Positions 47,281 to 57,525 of a stretch of DNA of 64,000 nucleotides are shown piece after piece. The stretch lies in the NCBI GenBank assembly GCA_954871525.1, contig OX940872.1:28057746-28121745 (forward strand). Direction: 5' to 3'. The position numbers and the translations under genes were made by a program. Source of the stretch: Parietaria judaica (lineage: Eukaryota; Streptophyta; Magnoliopsida; Rosales; Urticaceae). The notes beneath the pieces were generated by a model that searched no databases, had not been told where the DNA came from, and was given only the letters and a program-made list of their open reading frames with translations. Within the stretch, counting starts at the first letter, position 1. Each line of letters begins with the position of its first letter.

Positions 47281-49689
47281 AAGGAAATTTGTTTCTTATA
47301 CCTTCAATTTTCATTTTTGATTACCTTTAGGTTTCAAAAACAGCTAAAATGATTTGCTAATTTTATCATTCATCTTTCTATTTTTTAATTAGTAATTTAA
47401 ACAATTAAAAAAAAAACTCAATGTAAAAGTTATATTTTCGTGAAAATGAAACTAGACAAAATATAAAAATATTCAAAAACTGTTAATAAGGACTAATTTT
47501 AGTTTTATTAAATGGGTTATTTTAAAAAATATCCATTTTGTGTTAAAGGTTTAAGAAAAATGCCCACTGTGTGTATTTTTTACTCTCTCACATAGACATT
47601 TTTTTTAAATCTTTTACACAAAATAGACATTTCTTACCATTTCTATTATTAAATTTATTAGAAAGAAAAAAAAAACTAAAGTACACTTTCAAGTGGTGGA
47701 CCTTGGTGTGTCATGGAATTGGGCCATGGGAAATGGGCCACGTAGTTTCAACCCCAAGTCTTTGTTGGCATTTTTGCATTAAACACTTCCAAGCTTGTTT
47801 TCCCATTGGTCAGCCTGGACAATGTACCTACTTGTTGGTGGTTAATGCTTACTATTTATTGCTCATCAAATGTGTCCTCAACTTTCAGCAGGAGAGTTCC
47901 ATTGGAGTCAAGATGACCCGCGGCCTGCCACCCACGACATTCGCAGCTGCGGCAGCCGTAGAGAGACTCGTGACTGCCAATGTCGCAAGTCAAAGCAATT
48001 TTTATTTTTACCGGAGGCCAAAATTTTCATGGTGCGATCTTTCTGCGGCGAAGCATGGTCCCATTGTTAGCTACCTTGTCGTGAGGCCAAAAACGAAAGA
48101 AGAAAACGACAATAAAAATGCCAACGAAAGTCATGAAATCCGAAATATAAAAAGGAAGCATAATAACGGCATTATCTAAGCAAATAATCGAAAATGAAAG
48201 CCATAAAAATCGCATGGTTATATATATCCGTAATCCCTCTTATTTATTTCCTTTACGGCATAGTCGGAATTTGGCATACTATAATCTAAGCTAACAAGTC
48301 TAATTAGCGTACTTAAGAGTTAAGAGGCTTCTTGAGAAAAAATTTAGGCGGGCCCCATCTAACTAATGTTGATTGCTCCAAGTCTATTATTAATTTATTT
48401 CCATTTTTTTAATGAGTTCTATAAAATAAATATCATCTTTTTTTTACATGGATATTATAAATCAATTCTCTTAGCCTTATTCGAGTGGTAATTTCACATG
48501 TGTAATATTCCGAGAAAGCATCCAAAAATTCTACGGCGGGCAAAAGTCGCTAAGTTTTGATAATTTCGAAACTGATAAAGTCTTGATTTGTGCATAGATC
48601 AAAGATTATTTATTCGAGGGTATCTCAAGATTTTCGCCTCGGATTGAGATAAATTTCCCAAAAAAAAAAAAGAAAAAACTTACAAATACGGTATTCGATC
48701 TTTTATTAATAAATAGGGTTTATAAATAGGCAAATTACACTGATATATTGCGTTTACGCTTACATTTTACTTTGAAAAAATTACTAAACATTAGTTGTTC
48801 TGAAGTGATAAACCTAGACCATATTTCTGTGAGGTGTGGCTTCACAGTACAAGTTATTAAAAACAAGAATCCTTACCCTTTATTTATTGTTGTTCTCGTT
48901 GATAAAGAAATTAAGAGACTAAAAAAAATTGATTACAATACATGTAGGACAAGTATAACTATAAATATATGAAGAAGACATAGACATTATAATTATAAAC
49001 TACTACTTATTATAAAAAATATTAGTCATTGTTATCCTTTTGCTTTCTCCTGATCTGGTCGGAATCAGGAGATTGTTTGGGGCCAAGTTGTTAATTAAAT
49101 AAAAACAGACCAGAGATTCAGAAACGAACACTTTAATATTTTATTGTATGTCCTTCATGTCATTTGTAGACACTTGTTTGAGTTTATGATATTGCATTTT
49201 TACTATATAAAAAAGTAGTAAATCAAAGTTCAAATTACCGATGACCAATAACTAATCGATAATCTTTTTTTACGAGTTAGCGTACGGATTACGGATTACG
49301 GGTTAATCGGTAGATAATTTTTGGGTTGATCAATAACCGATAAGTATTACATAAACGTGTTGCGTGAGTATGACAGACAATTATTTTACTTGAACATACT
49401 AGATTTTAACGAACATGAGTATTAGTTGCCGGAAGTAAATTAAGTTATAGTTAATCCAATATATAAATTCTAAACGAGCGTACAAAATATATGAAATTAT
49501 AATTAAGACATTAATAAAAGTGTTAATGTGAGACTTTTTTGCTTATAAATTATATGTTTGATTGCACGTGTAAATGACTCGTGGTACTTATGAAACTTCT
49601 CCAAAAGCTCCTAAAAATTAATCGAATAATCAAAAATTAAATTTTTTTAATTGAAAAAAAAAAAAAAGTTAAGTTGAGAAAGTTAAAAG
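47281..49689. other. Intergenic, AT-rich
   Basis: Holds the foldback listed separately, a small GC-richer patch at 47880-48070, and ACCGAT/GGATTACGG-like words near 49230-49340 that resemble hAT ends. No credible gene is seen. Confidence 0.5.
47527..47635. repeat. Foldback (near-perfect hairpin) element
   Basis: The left arm (47527-47573, with CCATTTTGTGTTAAAGGTTT) is repeated inverted at 47589-47635 (on the other strand CTATTTTGTGTAAAAGATTT), leaving a loop of about 15 bp. It could be a tiny MITE or the relic of one. Confidence 0.65.
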
Positions 49690-49761
49690 TGCCCCCATGC
49701 AGGATCGAACTACAGACCTTCAGTTTACAAGACTGACGCTCTACCACTGAGCTATAGGGGC
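49690..49761 (-). tRNA. trnT-TGT: tRNA-Thr (anticodon TGT)
   Basis: On the minus strand the 72-nt sequence folds as a complete tRNA. The acceptor GCCCCTA pairs with TGGGGGC, with G-U wobble. The A box is TAGCTCAGTGGTAGAGC, the anticodon arm is CAGTC-TTGTAAA-CTGAAGG-like with anticodon TGT, and the B box GTTCGATCC sits in the T arm. The discriminator base is A, and CCA is not encoded, as expected for a nuclear gene. TGT reads ACA threonine codons. A T run lies just downstream (49640-49670 on this strand), suitable for polymerase III termination. Confidence 0.95.
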
Positions 49762-50486
49762 TTTCGCATGCAATGGGCAACTATAAAAATTTCATAATTT
49801 TCTTTTTTATGGCAAAGTCGTCAAGCAATTCTTAAGGTGGGCCTGAGATTTTTTAGGCCCGCTCTTGTCAGAGGTAGTACAGTCGTAGCGAACATTAGAG
49901 AATGACCCCAGAGTTTTAAGTCCATTTGCAAAACCGGATTTTAACTTTTGAAATTGAAAATTCAAAGTTTCAACTTTTAAAATCAGTTCCCAATCTTGAT
50001 TTTTTAAACTCAGAATTCGGGTTTACAAAAATTCTCAATTTTGGAGTAGAATAGGACTGGGACTGAGGGGTGAAATTTGAATCGGGAACCGAAAATTAAC
50101 TTTCCTTCGTCCCTTCTCCGAAAAGCGGGAATTTTTATTTTTCGTAACAATTCTGAAATTTTCTGGTTCAGATTCTAAAGTTTCCCAGTTTCAGTTTTTG
50201 ACGACATATACGAAATGTAGTTGCCTAAAAAACGACACGTAGTTTTGAAAAATTTAAAACTATACATCGTAACGATAAAAAATATAAAATGTAATAAAAA
50301 AATAATATATTAAGAACTTAAAAACGACATGTAGTTTAAAATCCAGAATTGGACAAAAGATTCGAGAAATTTTCTTTGGGTCTGGGTTCCGGATTTGGAA
50401 CTAAATTAAACCGGAAAAGCGGTACACAAAAACTAAGCGGGATCCAATTGTCTTGTGTTTACGAAAAAGATAGAAGGCTTCTGAAG
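49762..50486. other. Intergenic between the tRNA and PFD5
   Basis: Contains many TTCAAAATT/CGGGAATT/ACCGGA words in both orientations (about 49900-50170), giving local self-complementarity that looks like decayed TE sequence, then the PFD5 leader. An in-frame upstream extension of PFD5 from 50349 is open but has no family similarity. Confidence 0.45.
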
Positions 50487-51924
50487 ATGGCGAGCAGCAG
50501 CGGACTGGAGAAGCTGAGCGTGGAGCAGCTGAAGGCGGTGAAGGAGCAGACGGATCTGGAAGTCAACCTCCTCCAAGACAGCCTCAACAACATCCGCACC
50601 GCCACCTCGCGCCTCGAGCTCGCCGCCGCCGCCCTCCGCGACCTCTCCCTCCGCCCCCCCGGCAAGCCCCTCCTCGTCCCCCTCACCGCCTCCCTCTACG
50701 TCTCCGGCGCCCTCCACTCCTCCGACTCCGTCCTCGTCGACGTCGGCACCGGCTACTTCATCGAGGTTGTTCCGACTGAATTCCCCTTCATTGCTGTGTG
50801 TTTCTCTATGTTTGCAATTTGAGCTTTTCATTGATGAATGTTGATTGATGGCGGTTTTCGGTGTTTGTTTCGATTCTACTATCGGATTAGTCTGCGGTTT
50901 AGAACTGGATTGCGCGCTTTATTCGTTTTCGAGTTCTGAAATCGTTGCATCTTTGGAAATGTACACCAGAAAACGATGGCCGAAGGGAAGGATTATTGCG
51001 ATAGGAAGAACAACCTGCTGAAATCCAATTTCGATCAACTCTTTGAGGTATATTTATTTGGCAAATGTTTCAACTTCCCGTGATTTTATATGTAGAGTTC
51101 CGGAGTTATAACTTCAGTGAAGTGCCATAAACATATCGGGTTTTTCGTAGAGTGTATTTTTTTTATCGATTAATCTAATCTCTTAATATCAGGATATAGA
51201 ACTACAATTAATCCTTAGAAACTTCTGTTTATTGGAGGAGTAAAGTCCAAATTCATAATACATTATCGTCAATTTATCCGAGAGAAGTAGCAAGAATTCA
51301 TTTTTGTTTAAGAGCAACTTTTTCTTTCTTCGATGGCCGGTGTCGACCATTATTTCAATGACCCTGAAGGATCTTAGCTATAATTACCGATTTGGAATTT
51401 ACGTTTCGAGTCTTTGGTTACGGAAGTGCATGATTTATGCGCAACTGATTGAACTTTTATATATAGTGAGACGAGATCTTATTCAACTCGAGATGAGTAA
51501 AGAAATGTTTGATGCATTGGCATTGTGATTTGCTGGCATGTTCTATATCCATGCCATGCATTCTTCAATATAATGTTCACTTTGTTCTATGTTATCTATC
51601 TTTTTATGGTAGAGTACGGTCTATATAGGCAAACCGATTTTTTGACTGGCTGATCGTAAACCATTCTATGGCTTTGCATTGTAAATTTATATTTATCAAT
51701 ATAATCTATGTTTCTTTTAAAATTCTTCTCTGCAATAAGTAGATTTTGATGGAGAAAACTATTTCGTCATTAGTACGAAAAAATCTTTTGATTTTGCTTC
51801 ATATTCACTAAAAAGCTTCCAAAATTAATTGCAGGTTGCTTCTAAAAAGAAAAGCATAGCCGATGAAGCCGGGGCACTTTTACAAGCAAAACTGAAGCAG
51901 CAGATGTCTCCAGCTGCGCAGTGA
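50487..51924 (+). CDS. PFD5: Prefoldin subunit 5, 148 aa, three exons
   Basis: Exons 50487-50765, 50970-51047 and 51835-51924, GT-AG, phases consistent. This is an alpha-type prefoldin subunit: N-terminal coiled coil (LEKLSVEQLKAVKEQTDLEV), the hairpin region PLLVPLTASLYVSGALHSSD with DVGTGYFIEK, and the C-terminal coiled coil with KQQMSPAAQ. The heterohexameric prefoldin complex hands unfolded tubulin and actin to the CCT chaperonin in the cytosol. Length matches plant PFD5 (about 150 aa). Exon 1 is strongly GC-rich, with runs of CTCC/CGCC codons, unlike exons 2 and 3. The start at MASSSGLEKL is the usual one. Confidence 0.95.
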
Positions 51925-52172
51925 GCCATTGTTATTCTTGTTGTTATAATTCTAAATGCCAAAAAAGAAAGTCAGTTTGTCGCTTTGAAATGCTTATAGA
52001 AAGATGTGTTTGTAGTTTTTTGGGATTGATTCTCCGCATCCGTCGATCGAATCTCTCAAATGCTAAATCAAGCTTTGAATTTGCCCAGGCACTCCACACA
52101 TTAATGTTCTTTATAAAACTTCACAAGGAAAAAACATAAAACAAGTCAAATGTGTCACCTGGTGAACACTTA

Positions 52173-53815
52173 TTAGACATCTTTAACGACATTGACAAAC
52201 CCAACAAGTGCAAAGAAAAACAAATGAAAAACAAGACATATAAAAGTGCTATTCTTGGTTGTCCTCGGCACCGGAACGACATCTTTTATATATCTTGGTT
52301 GATATTTGTGGAAGAAAACGTCTTCAGCCTTTGGTAGTACGATTGCTAGAATGTCTTCGGTAGCAAGGAGTTGATCTGAGTCGAGCCCTATTCCGGTGTA
52401 ATGCACAACTGGTCTAGAGAAGAGGCTTCTCCCTGAAATACCGCCGGGAAACAGGCAAGGGAGCTTAGGGAAAGAAGGATCCAAGGTAGCCTTGATGGCT
52501 TGGTGAGCTCTTCTGAAGCAGATCCTGTTGAACGAGAAATTGATGTCGTAGCGAGCCGGGGCAGTGCTGGGCGTGAAAGTCTTCCCCGAAATCAACCAAC
52601 ACATGCTCGCTCGCAACCACGCGGTAGACAAAACCCTGTTGAGTGTTTGGTGTTGTGATCTAATATTTATTTATCTTGTTGGTTTTGATGCATGAAATTA
52701 AACCTGTTCATTAGTTAGAGTTAAGTTTCTACACACGATTTTTTGATGATAAAAAGTACAGTTTTGTAGCCCTTTACTGGATGACTTAAACTTTCACGTG
52801 ACTAGCCTACCTAGCCCCGTCATTATCTCTCTCGATGTATACATGCATAGTAAAATAAAGCGGAACAAACGAAACAAATTATCTCGATGGACAGTTGCCA
52901 AGGAAGCTAAACTCTTCTTTTAAGGAAGCTAACCTCAAATGGCTGAACCGCGAGACCCGATGGCCGCGCAAAGACTATCCCTCGATAAGAGAAATGGGCG
53001 CTTCTCTTTGATTGAGCTGAATTCGAATGCTACAAAGTACTTATTTTTCTTTTTCTTTCTCTGTTTCCCTTTCCTCCACCTGTTAATGGTCGCGCCGTGG
53101 AACTCGAGTTCTATGTCAAGCATTTTGAACTTGCTCCATTTCTGGTTTAGGTACACATTCTCAGGAACCAAAAACTAAAATTTTCATGCTTTCAAGAATA
53201 CATATTTCTTCCCTTTTTACCGGAACTCAAAACAAAAAAGCGCTAGGCGTACCTGCAAGTAGAGCTCCTCGGAAAACAATAGGGCAGCGAAGAAATCGCC
53301 ATACGATGAGGGAGACAAACACTCGTTAAGAACTCCGGGAGCGATGCCTCTGTTCATTAATATCCTAAAATTCTTTGGAATTGTGTACAAAGGTAATGAA
53401 TCGCCCATGGACATTACATAGTTCGCTCTCTCGCTTTGGTTCTCCGTGTCTAAATGATACGAGAACTCGACACGTGTTAAGGTCGGACGATTCTTGGGGG
53501 ACGGTGGGAGTGAGCTGCTAGGAGATGACTTTCGTGAACTGATCTCGTCTGCAACTGAGAGTGATTCAAAGGGAATGGAACAAGAGCGAGAAGATTCTGA
53601 GTCGGGTTTTAACAGAGGAAGTGAAGCTTTCTTGATCCACACGTAATTGACCTTCACGGGTTGGTTTCTAGCCGAGCTTGAAACTTTCTCGGCTGGGAAA
53701 GATTGGCTTGGTTTAGAGAGCAGCGTAGCTTGATCGCCAGAGGCCGTCAATAACGGATTAGCTCTTCTCCATATCCGTTTCGGTCTAGATTTTTTGCGTC
53801 TCGGGTTTGGCGGAC
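52173..53815 (-). pseudogene. Broken SDE3-like gene copy
   Basis: Segments on the minus strand match the plus-strand gene at 57.5-59.8 kb. 53815-53253 ends in LPLYTIPKNFRILM...SPSSYGDFFAALLFSEELYLQ; 53141-52935 reads KWSKFKML...NKYFVAFEFSSIKEKRPFLLSRD; 52635 onward reads GFVYRVVASEHVLVDFGEDF then HAQHCPG. There the frame breaks: the match continues one frame over as RYDINFSFNRICFRRAHQAI. Segment 2 meets an in-frame TGA at its end, and segment 1 has no ATG in frame. After LPCLFPGG the likeness fades and no helicase motif remains. The splice sites of the first and third segments are still intact, so decay is recent, or the gene is expressed as a shortened form. Together this points to a pseudogene. 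Confidence 0.72.
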
Positions 53816-55336
53816 ACTGATCGGATAGATATTAGTGACATAAGCGAAGTCAATGATAATTGTGTAATAGATAAAATATTGTTGGAGGATTTATAATTAG
53901 TAGTTGTTAATCGAAGTCATTTTATATAATTCTTCTACACTGTTTTTTATAGCGTGACATTGTCATCTCAGACGAGACTCTGTATGTTATAAAATTTGGG
54001 GACGACAAAAAAGTCGCACATTTTTTCTACGAATTATTTGTTAGTTTTGGATTAGCAACTAAAATTTATATCTTTCTTAATTAATCGTTAGTAAGCACTA
54101 ACCATCTTAATTAAGTGGTAGTTATACAATTTGGCCAATTGATTTTACGTAAAGTTGAAAAGTGCACCCAAGAAAACTTTTTCTATTATGATAATGTCTA
54201 GTATTAATTTCTGTTGATTTTTTATATTTTTTTTTTGCTAAAAATAATAATTACAGAGTTGTCAATCTAAATAAGAGTTAAATCGAAATTTTTATACAAA
54301 AATGAGTGCAATAGAACTAAAATACAAAAAAAAAAAAAAAAAAAAAAAAGTGCATGTATAACGTATTTTTTATTACAATATAACTTGTGTAAAAATGAAT
54401 CCTGTTTATATTTGTTGCGGCACGATTTCATTTTTCTACGATCGTCGATTGGGTATAGCTTGTGTACTCCTTTATCGCCGTTAACCCAAAAATAAACGAA
54501 TATCTCTTCATATTTATATTGAAAGTGTATCTCACTTTCCCCAAAGTCTCTTTACAATGGCAGAGTAGAGTGAGAATTAGTAGGTGAGACCTACCGCAAT
54601 ACACGTGGATCACTTAAAACGAGCCACGTAATTAGTTACGGATGATTTGAAAATGAGTACTCCGATTTCGGAACTGGTTTTTTCACTCGAAACTGAAAAA
54701 TTACCGGGATTAATGTTGTCGGCCTTTTCGATGACTTTTCTCAATCCCAAGGCAGAAATAACTGGATATCTTCCTACAAAATAGATCTAGATTAATATCG
54801 AAATCAAAGTATTCAGTTTGGATACGTTACCATACTTTTGGTACTTTTGCCAATTATACCAAAACGTTGCAGTTTGCCGATTCTGTGTCTGCCCGATTCC
54901 TCCTAGCTCCGGGAAGCAGCACATCAAGTGTCGTGCCTCTATTTCGTCCACCACATCACTGCGGGAACGTCTTTGTAGATTGAAAAACAGCTCAAAGGAT
55001 ACGTTAGATCCTTCTCGGTGTTTGGATGAGAAATCGAAGAAGAGCCGGAGGAGAGCATAACTCGAGTTTGTGTTTAGGGTTTTCATTAGGTTTATTATTA
55101 TGAGGTTAAATGTGTATTTTATCATACACATAAACATTTCTTTAATGAATTATTCAATAATTAATTAATGTACTCGTAATTAATACTCGGGCCCATGTGA
55201 GCCCGTTGTCTCGGTCACGTGTTCAGGTCGATACCCGAGAACCCGGTGGATCCAATATCCGGTTCCAGCGTAACGAAGAGAAATACCCGGGACCGGCTAG
55301 TAGTAGTCTGATTTCTGGAGAAGCGGCTAGTAAGAG
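53816..55336. other. Intergenic, with a 24-A run and an unassigned open frame
   Basis: Mostly AT-rich. Poly(A) of 24 bp at 54326-54349. At 54818-55060 an 80-codon plus frame, and on the other strand a frame reading VVDEIEARHLMCCFPELGG, sit in sequence of more normal composition, but I cannot assign either. The last part is the promoter of the HAD gene. Confidence 0.45.
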
Positions 55337-56726
55337 ATGATGCCATTGCCAGGATCCTCGGTTCGTCCGTTTCAGAGCTTGGATGGCCTTCAACGCCTCA
55401 TCGAATCGCGTCGCTACAAGGTGTCGTCTTCTATCTCGGTTCCGTGAAATCCTCTGCGTTTCATTGTCTGACCGGAAGTGCAGCGCAGGCATGGCTGTTG
55501 GACCAGTTCGGAGTGCTTCACGACGGAAAGCAACCCTATCCCGGCGCTATCTCCACACGTAAGTAAGTAGTACCCTTCTGCGATGCAGAGTTTTCTCTGG
55601 ATTTACTCTGTTCCCTTCCAACTCTTTAGTGGAAAAGCTTGCGAAGAACGGAGCGAAGATGGTGATCATCAGCAATTCCTCGAGACGGGCAGCGGTGACC
55701 ATGGACAAAATGGAAAGCCTCGGCTTTGACCCTTCTCTCTTCCATGGAGTCGTTACCAGCGGAGAACTGACCCATCACAACTTGCAAAGGTCCCGAAAAT
55801 CGCTTCCGAAATGGTGTATCGGTTCATGTATGTTATGTTGCTCACAAAAAATCTGGTTGCGCGTAAACAGGAGAGACAATGCTTGGTTCGCAAGTCTGGG
55901 AAGATCTTGCATTCATATGACCTGGAGTGACCGTGGAGCCATCTCGCTTGAGGCATTCGTTCTAGTCATTCGCCGCTTTTGTAAGTCCGCTCCGCTGAAA
56001 TACAGTGTATTGATTTTGGGTTCGATAAAATCTCGTGTAGGGTCTTGGCCTGCAAGTTGTGGAAACCCCCGAAGAGGCTGAATTCATCTTGGCCCATGGC
56101 ACCGAAGCCTTGGGGCTCTCCTCCGGTGGCTCGTGTCCCATGAAGCTTGAGGAGCTTTACGGAATATTGGAAAGCTGTGCGGCTAAAAGCATTCCTATGG
56201 TAGTCGCCAATCCAGATTTTGTGACCGTGGAGGCCAAAGCGCTACGAGTTATGCCCGGTAAACATATCATCTGGCGTTTTCAAGGGTGTTTTTTTTGTTT
56301 CTGCGGGTTCCTAATGTGAACAACTTTGTTACAGGGGCTCTAGCAGCCAAATACGAAGAGCTCGGAGGCGAAGTTCAATGGATGGGCAAGCCTTACAAAG
56401 TAAGCACGTCCTTTGTAAAAAAAAAAACCCGCTACAACTCTGTTAGCTAACGAATTGGAAGGAATAAACAGGTGATTTACGAAGCAGCTATGTCCACGGC
56501 GGGCGTGGATGCGTGCGAGACCATCGCGGTGGGGGATTCTCTCCATCATGACATCAAAGGTGCAAATGCAGCTGGAATCCAATCAGTGCTCGTGACGTGT
56601 GGCATCCACGCGAAAGAACTCGGACTTGCTGATTTTGGAGACGTTGCCGAGTCGTCTGCTGTGCAGGATCTTGCTACTAAACACGAGGCTTGTCCATCTT
56701 ACGTGTTGCCTGCTTTCATCTGGTAG
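55337..56726 (+). CDS. HAD superfamily class IIA hydrolase, about 310 aa, seven exons
   Basis: Exons 55337-55420, 55489-55558, 55630-55789, 55871-55952, 56041-56257, 56335-56399 and 56472-56726. All introns are GT-AG except intron 4, which reads GAG|GC...AG and is best explained as a GC-AG intron. Motif I is AWLLDQFGVLHDG (D33), motif II the serine in KMVIISNSSRR, motif III the lysine in WMGKPYKVIYEAA, and motif IV the acidic pair in AVGDSLHHDIKGANAAG. The long cap between motifs II and III is that of class IIA, the family of glycerol-phosphate and pyridoxal-phosphate phosphatases. Substrate unknown; plant members of this exact branch (TIGR01459 type) are uncharacterised. No transit peptide is clear. 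It lies between the two SDE3-like copies. Confidence 0.88.
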
Positions 56727-57525
56727 ACCCGCACAAGTTGGTGGGCTGGAAAAACTCCTTGATCATAGTATGGATGGACGGATGGATGGATGTATTTGCT
56801 TGATGAAGAAATAAGTTAAACACTTGATGTCTAATTGTTTGTTTGAATCAGTTGAGATTGAGCTGTCTAAAGTTTCTAAATTTCACCGAAAAGTGCGGTG
56901 ATTGAACGAGATGTTGTTTTTTCCAGCAAAAATAGGCGGCTACTTGAACAAATAAGCTGTTTTATAACATCCCAAGTTGACTCAAGAAAGAGATGTCTAA
57001 TTGAATGCCATCAACACACGACTTTCTTTTTCTTATCAAGAGAGCTTGACTCACTTGAGTTGACCTCTCCTTGAAAGAAAAAGCAGGAAAAAAAAGCTCA
57101 CAAATAAACTGATACATCCCGAGCGTTGATAAGTCTTGCCGTTTAGTGGTTGTTAAACGTTGTTTAGAGAGTTAGTCGAGTCAATGTCGTCAAACACACA
57201 CATATAGCAAGCTTCTCAAAATGGAAAGCACAAAGAGAAATATCGCCACGATTGTTTTAGTCGACTCTGTACTGCTACATTTTTAAATTACTTAAGTACT
57301 TTTGCCGATAATAACCCGAAATATTATGAGGAAAGAGCGACAGTAGTAAAAGAGAAGTCCACGACGCTCCTTTTCCATGGTCTTCTCTTCTTCTTCTTCT
57401 TCTTCGTCTTTATATTTCTTACTTTTCATTTGTAAAGTTGCATACTTTTGATTCAAAACGCGAAATTTCCAAGAAGTGATTGTAATGCTTCTCTTTTGAC
57501 TTGTTTGCTTCGAAGCTCCATCGTT
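56727..57525. other. Intergenic
   Basis: 3' region of the HAD gene, with a GGATGGAC/GGATGGAT short repeat near 56770-56790, then the promoter and leader of the SDE3-like gene with a TTCTTC run at 57385-57410. Confidence 0.5.

Noticed and set aside
50349..50486. Upstream in-frame extension of PFD5
   Set aside because: Not similar to any prefoldin N-terminus; the ATG at 50487 matches the family start.
54818..55060. 80-codon open frame, and an overlapping minus-strand frame
   Set aside because: Neither could be assigned, there is no supporting splice structure, and the two strands compete.
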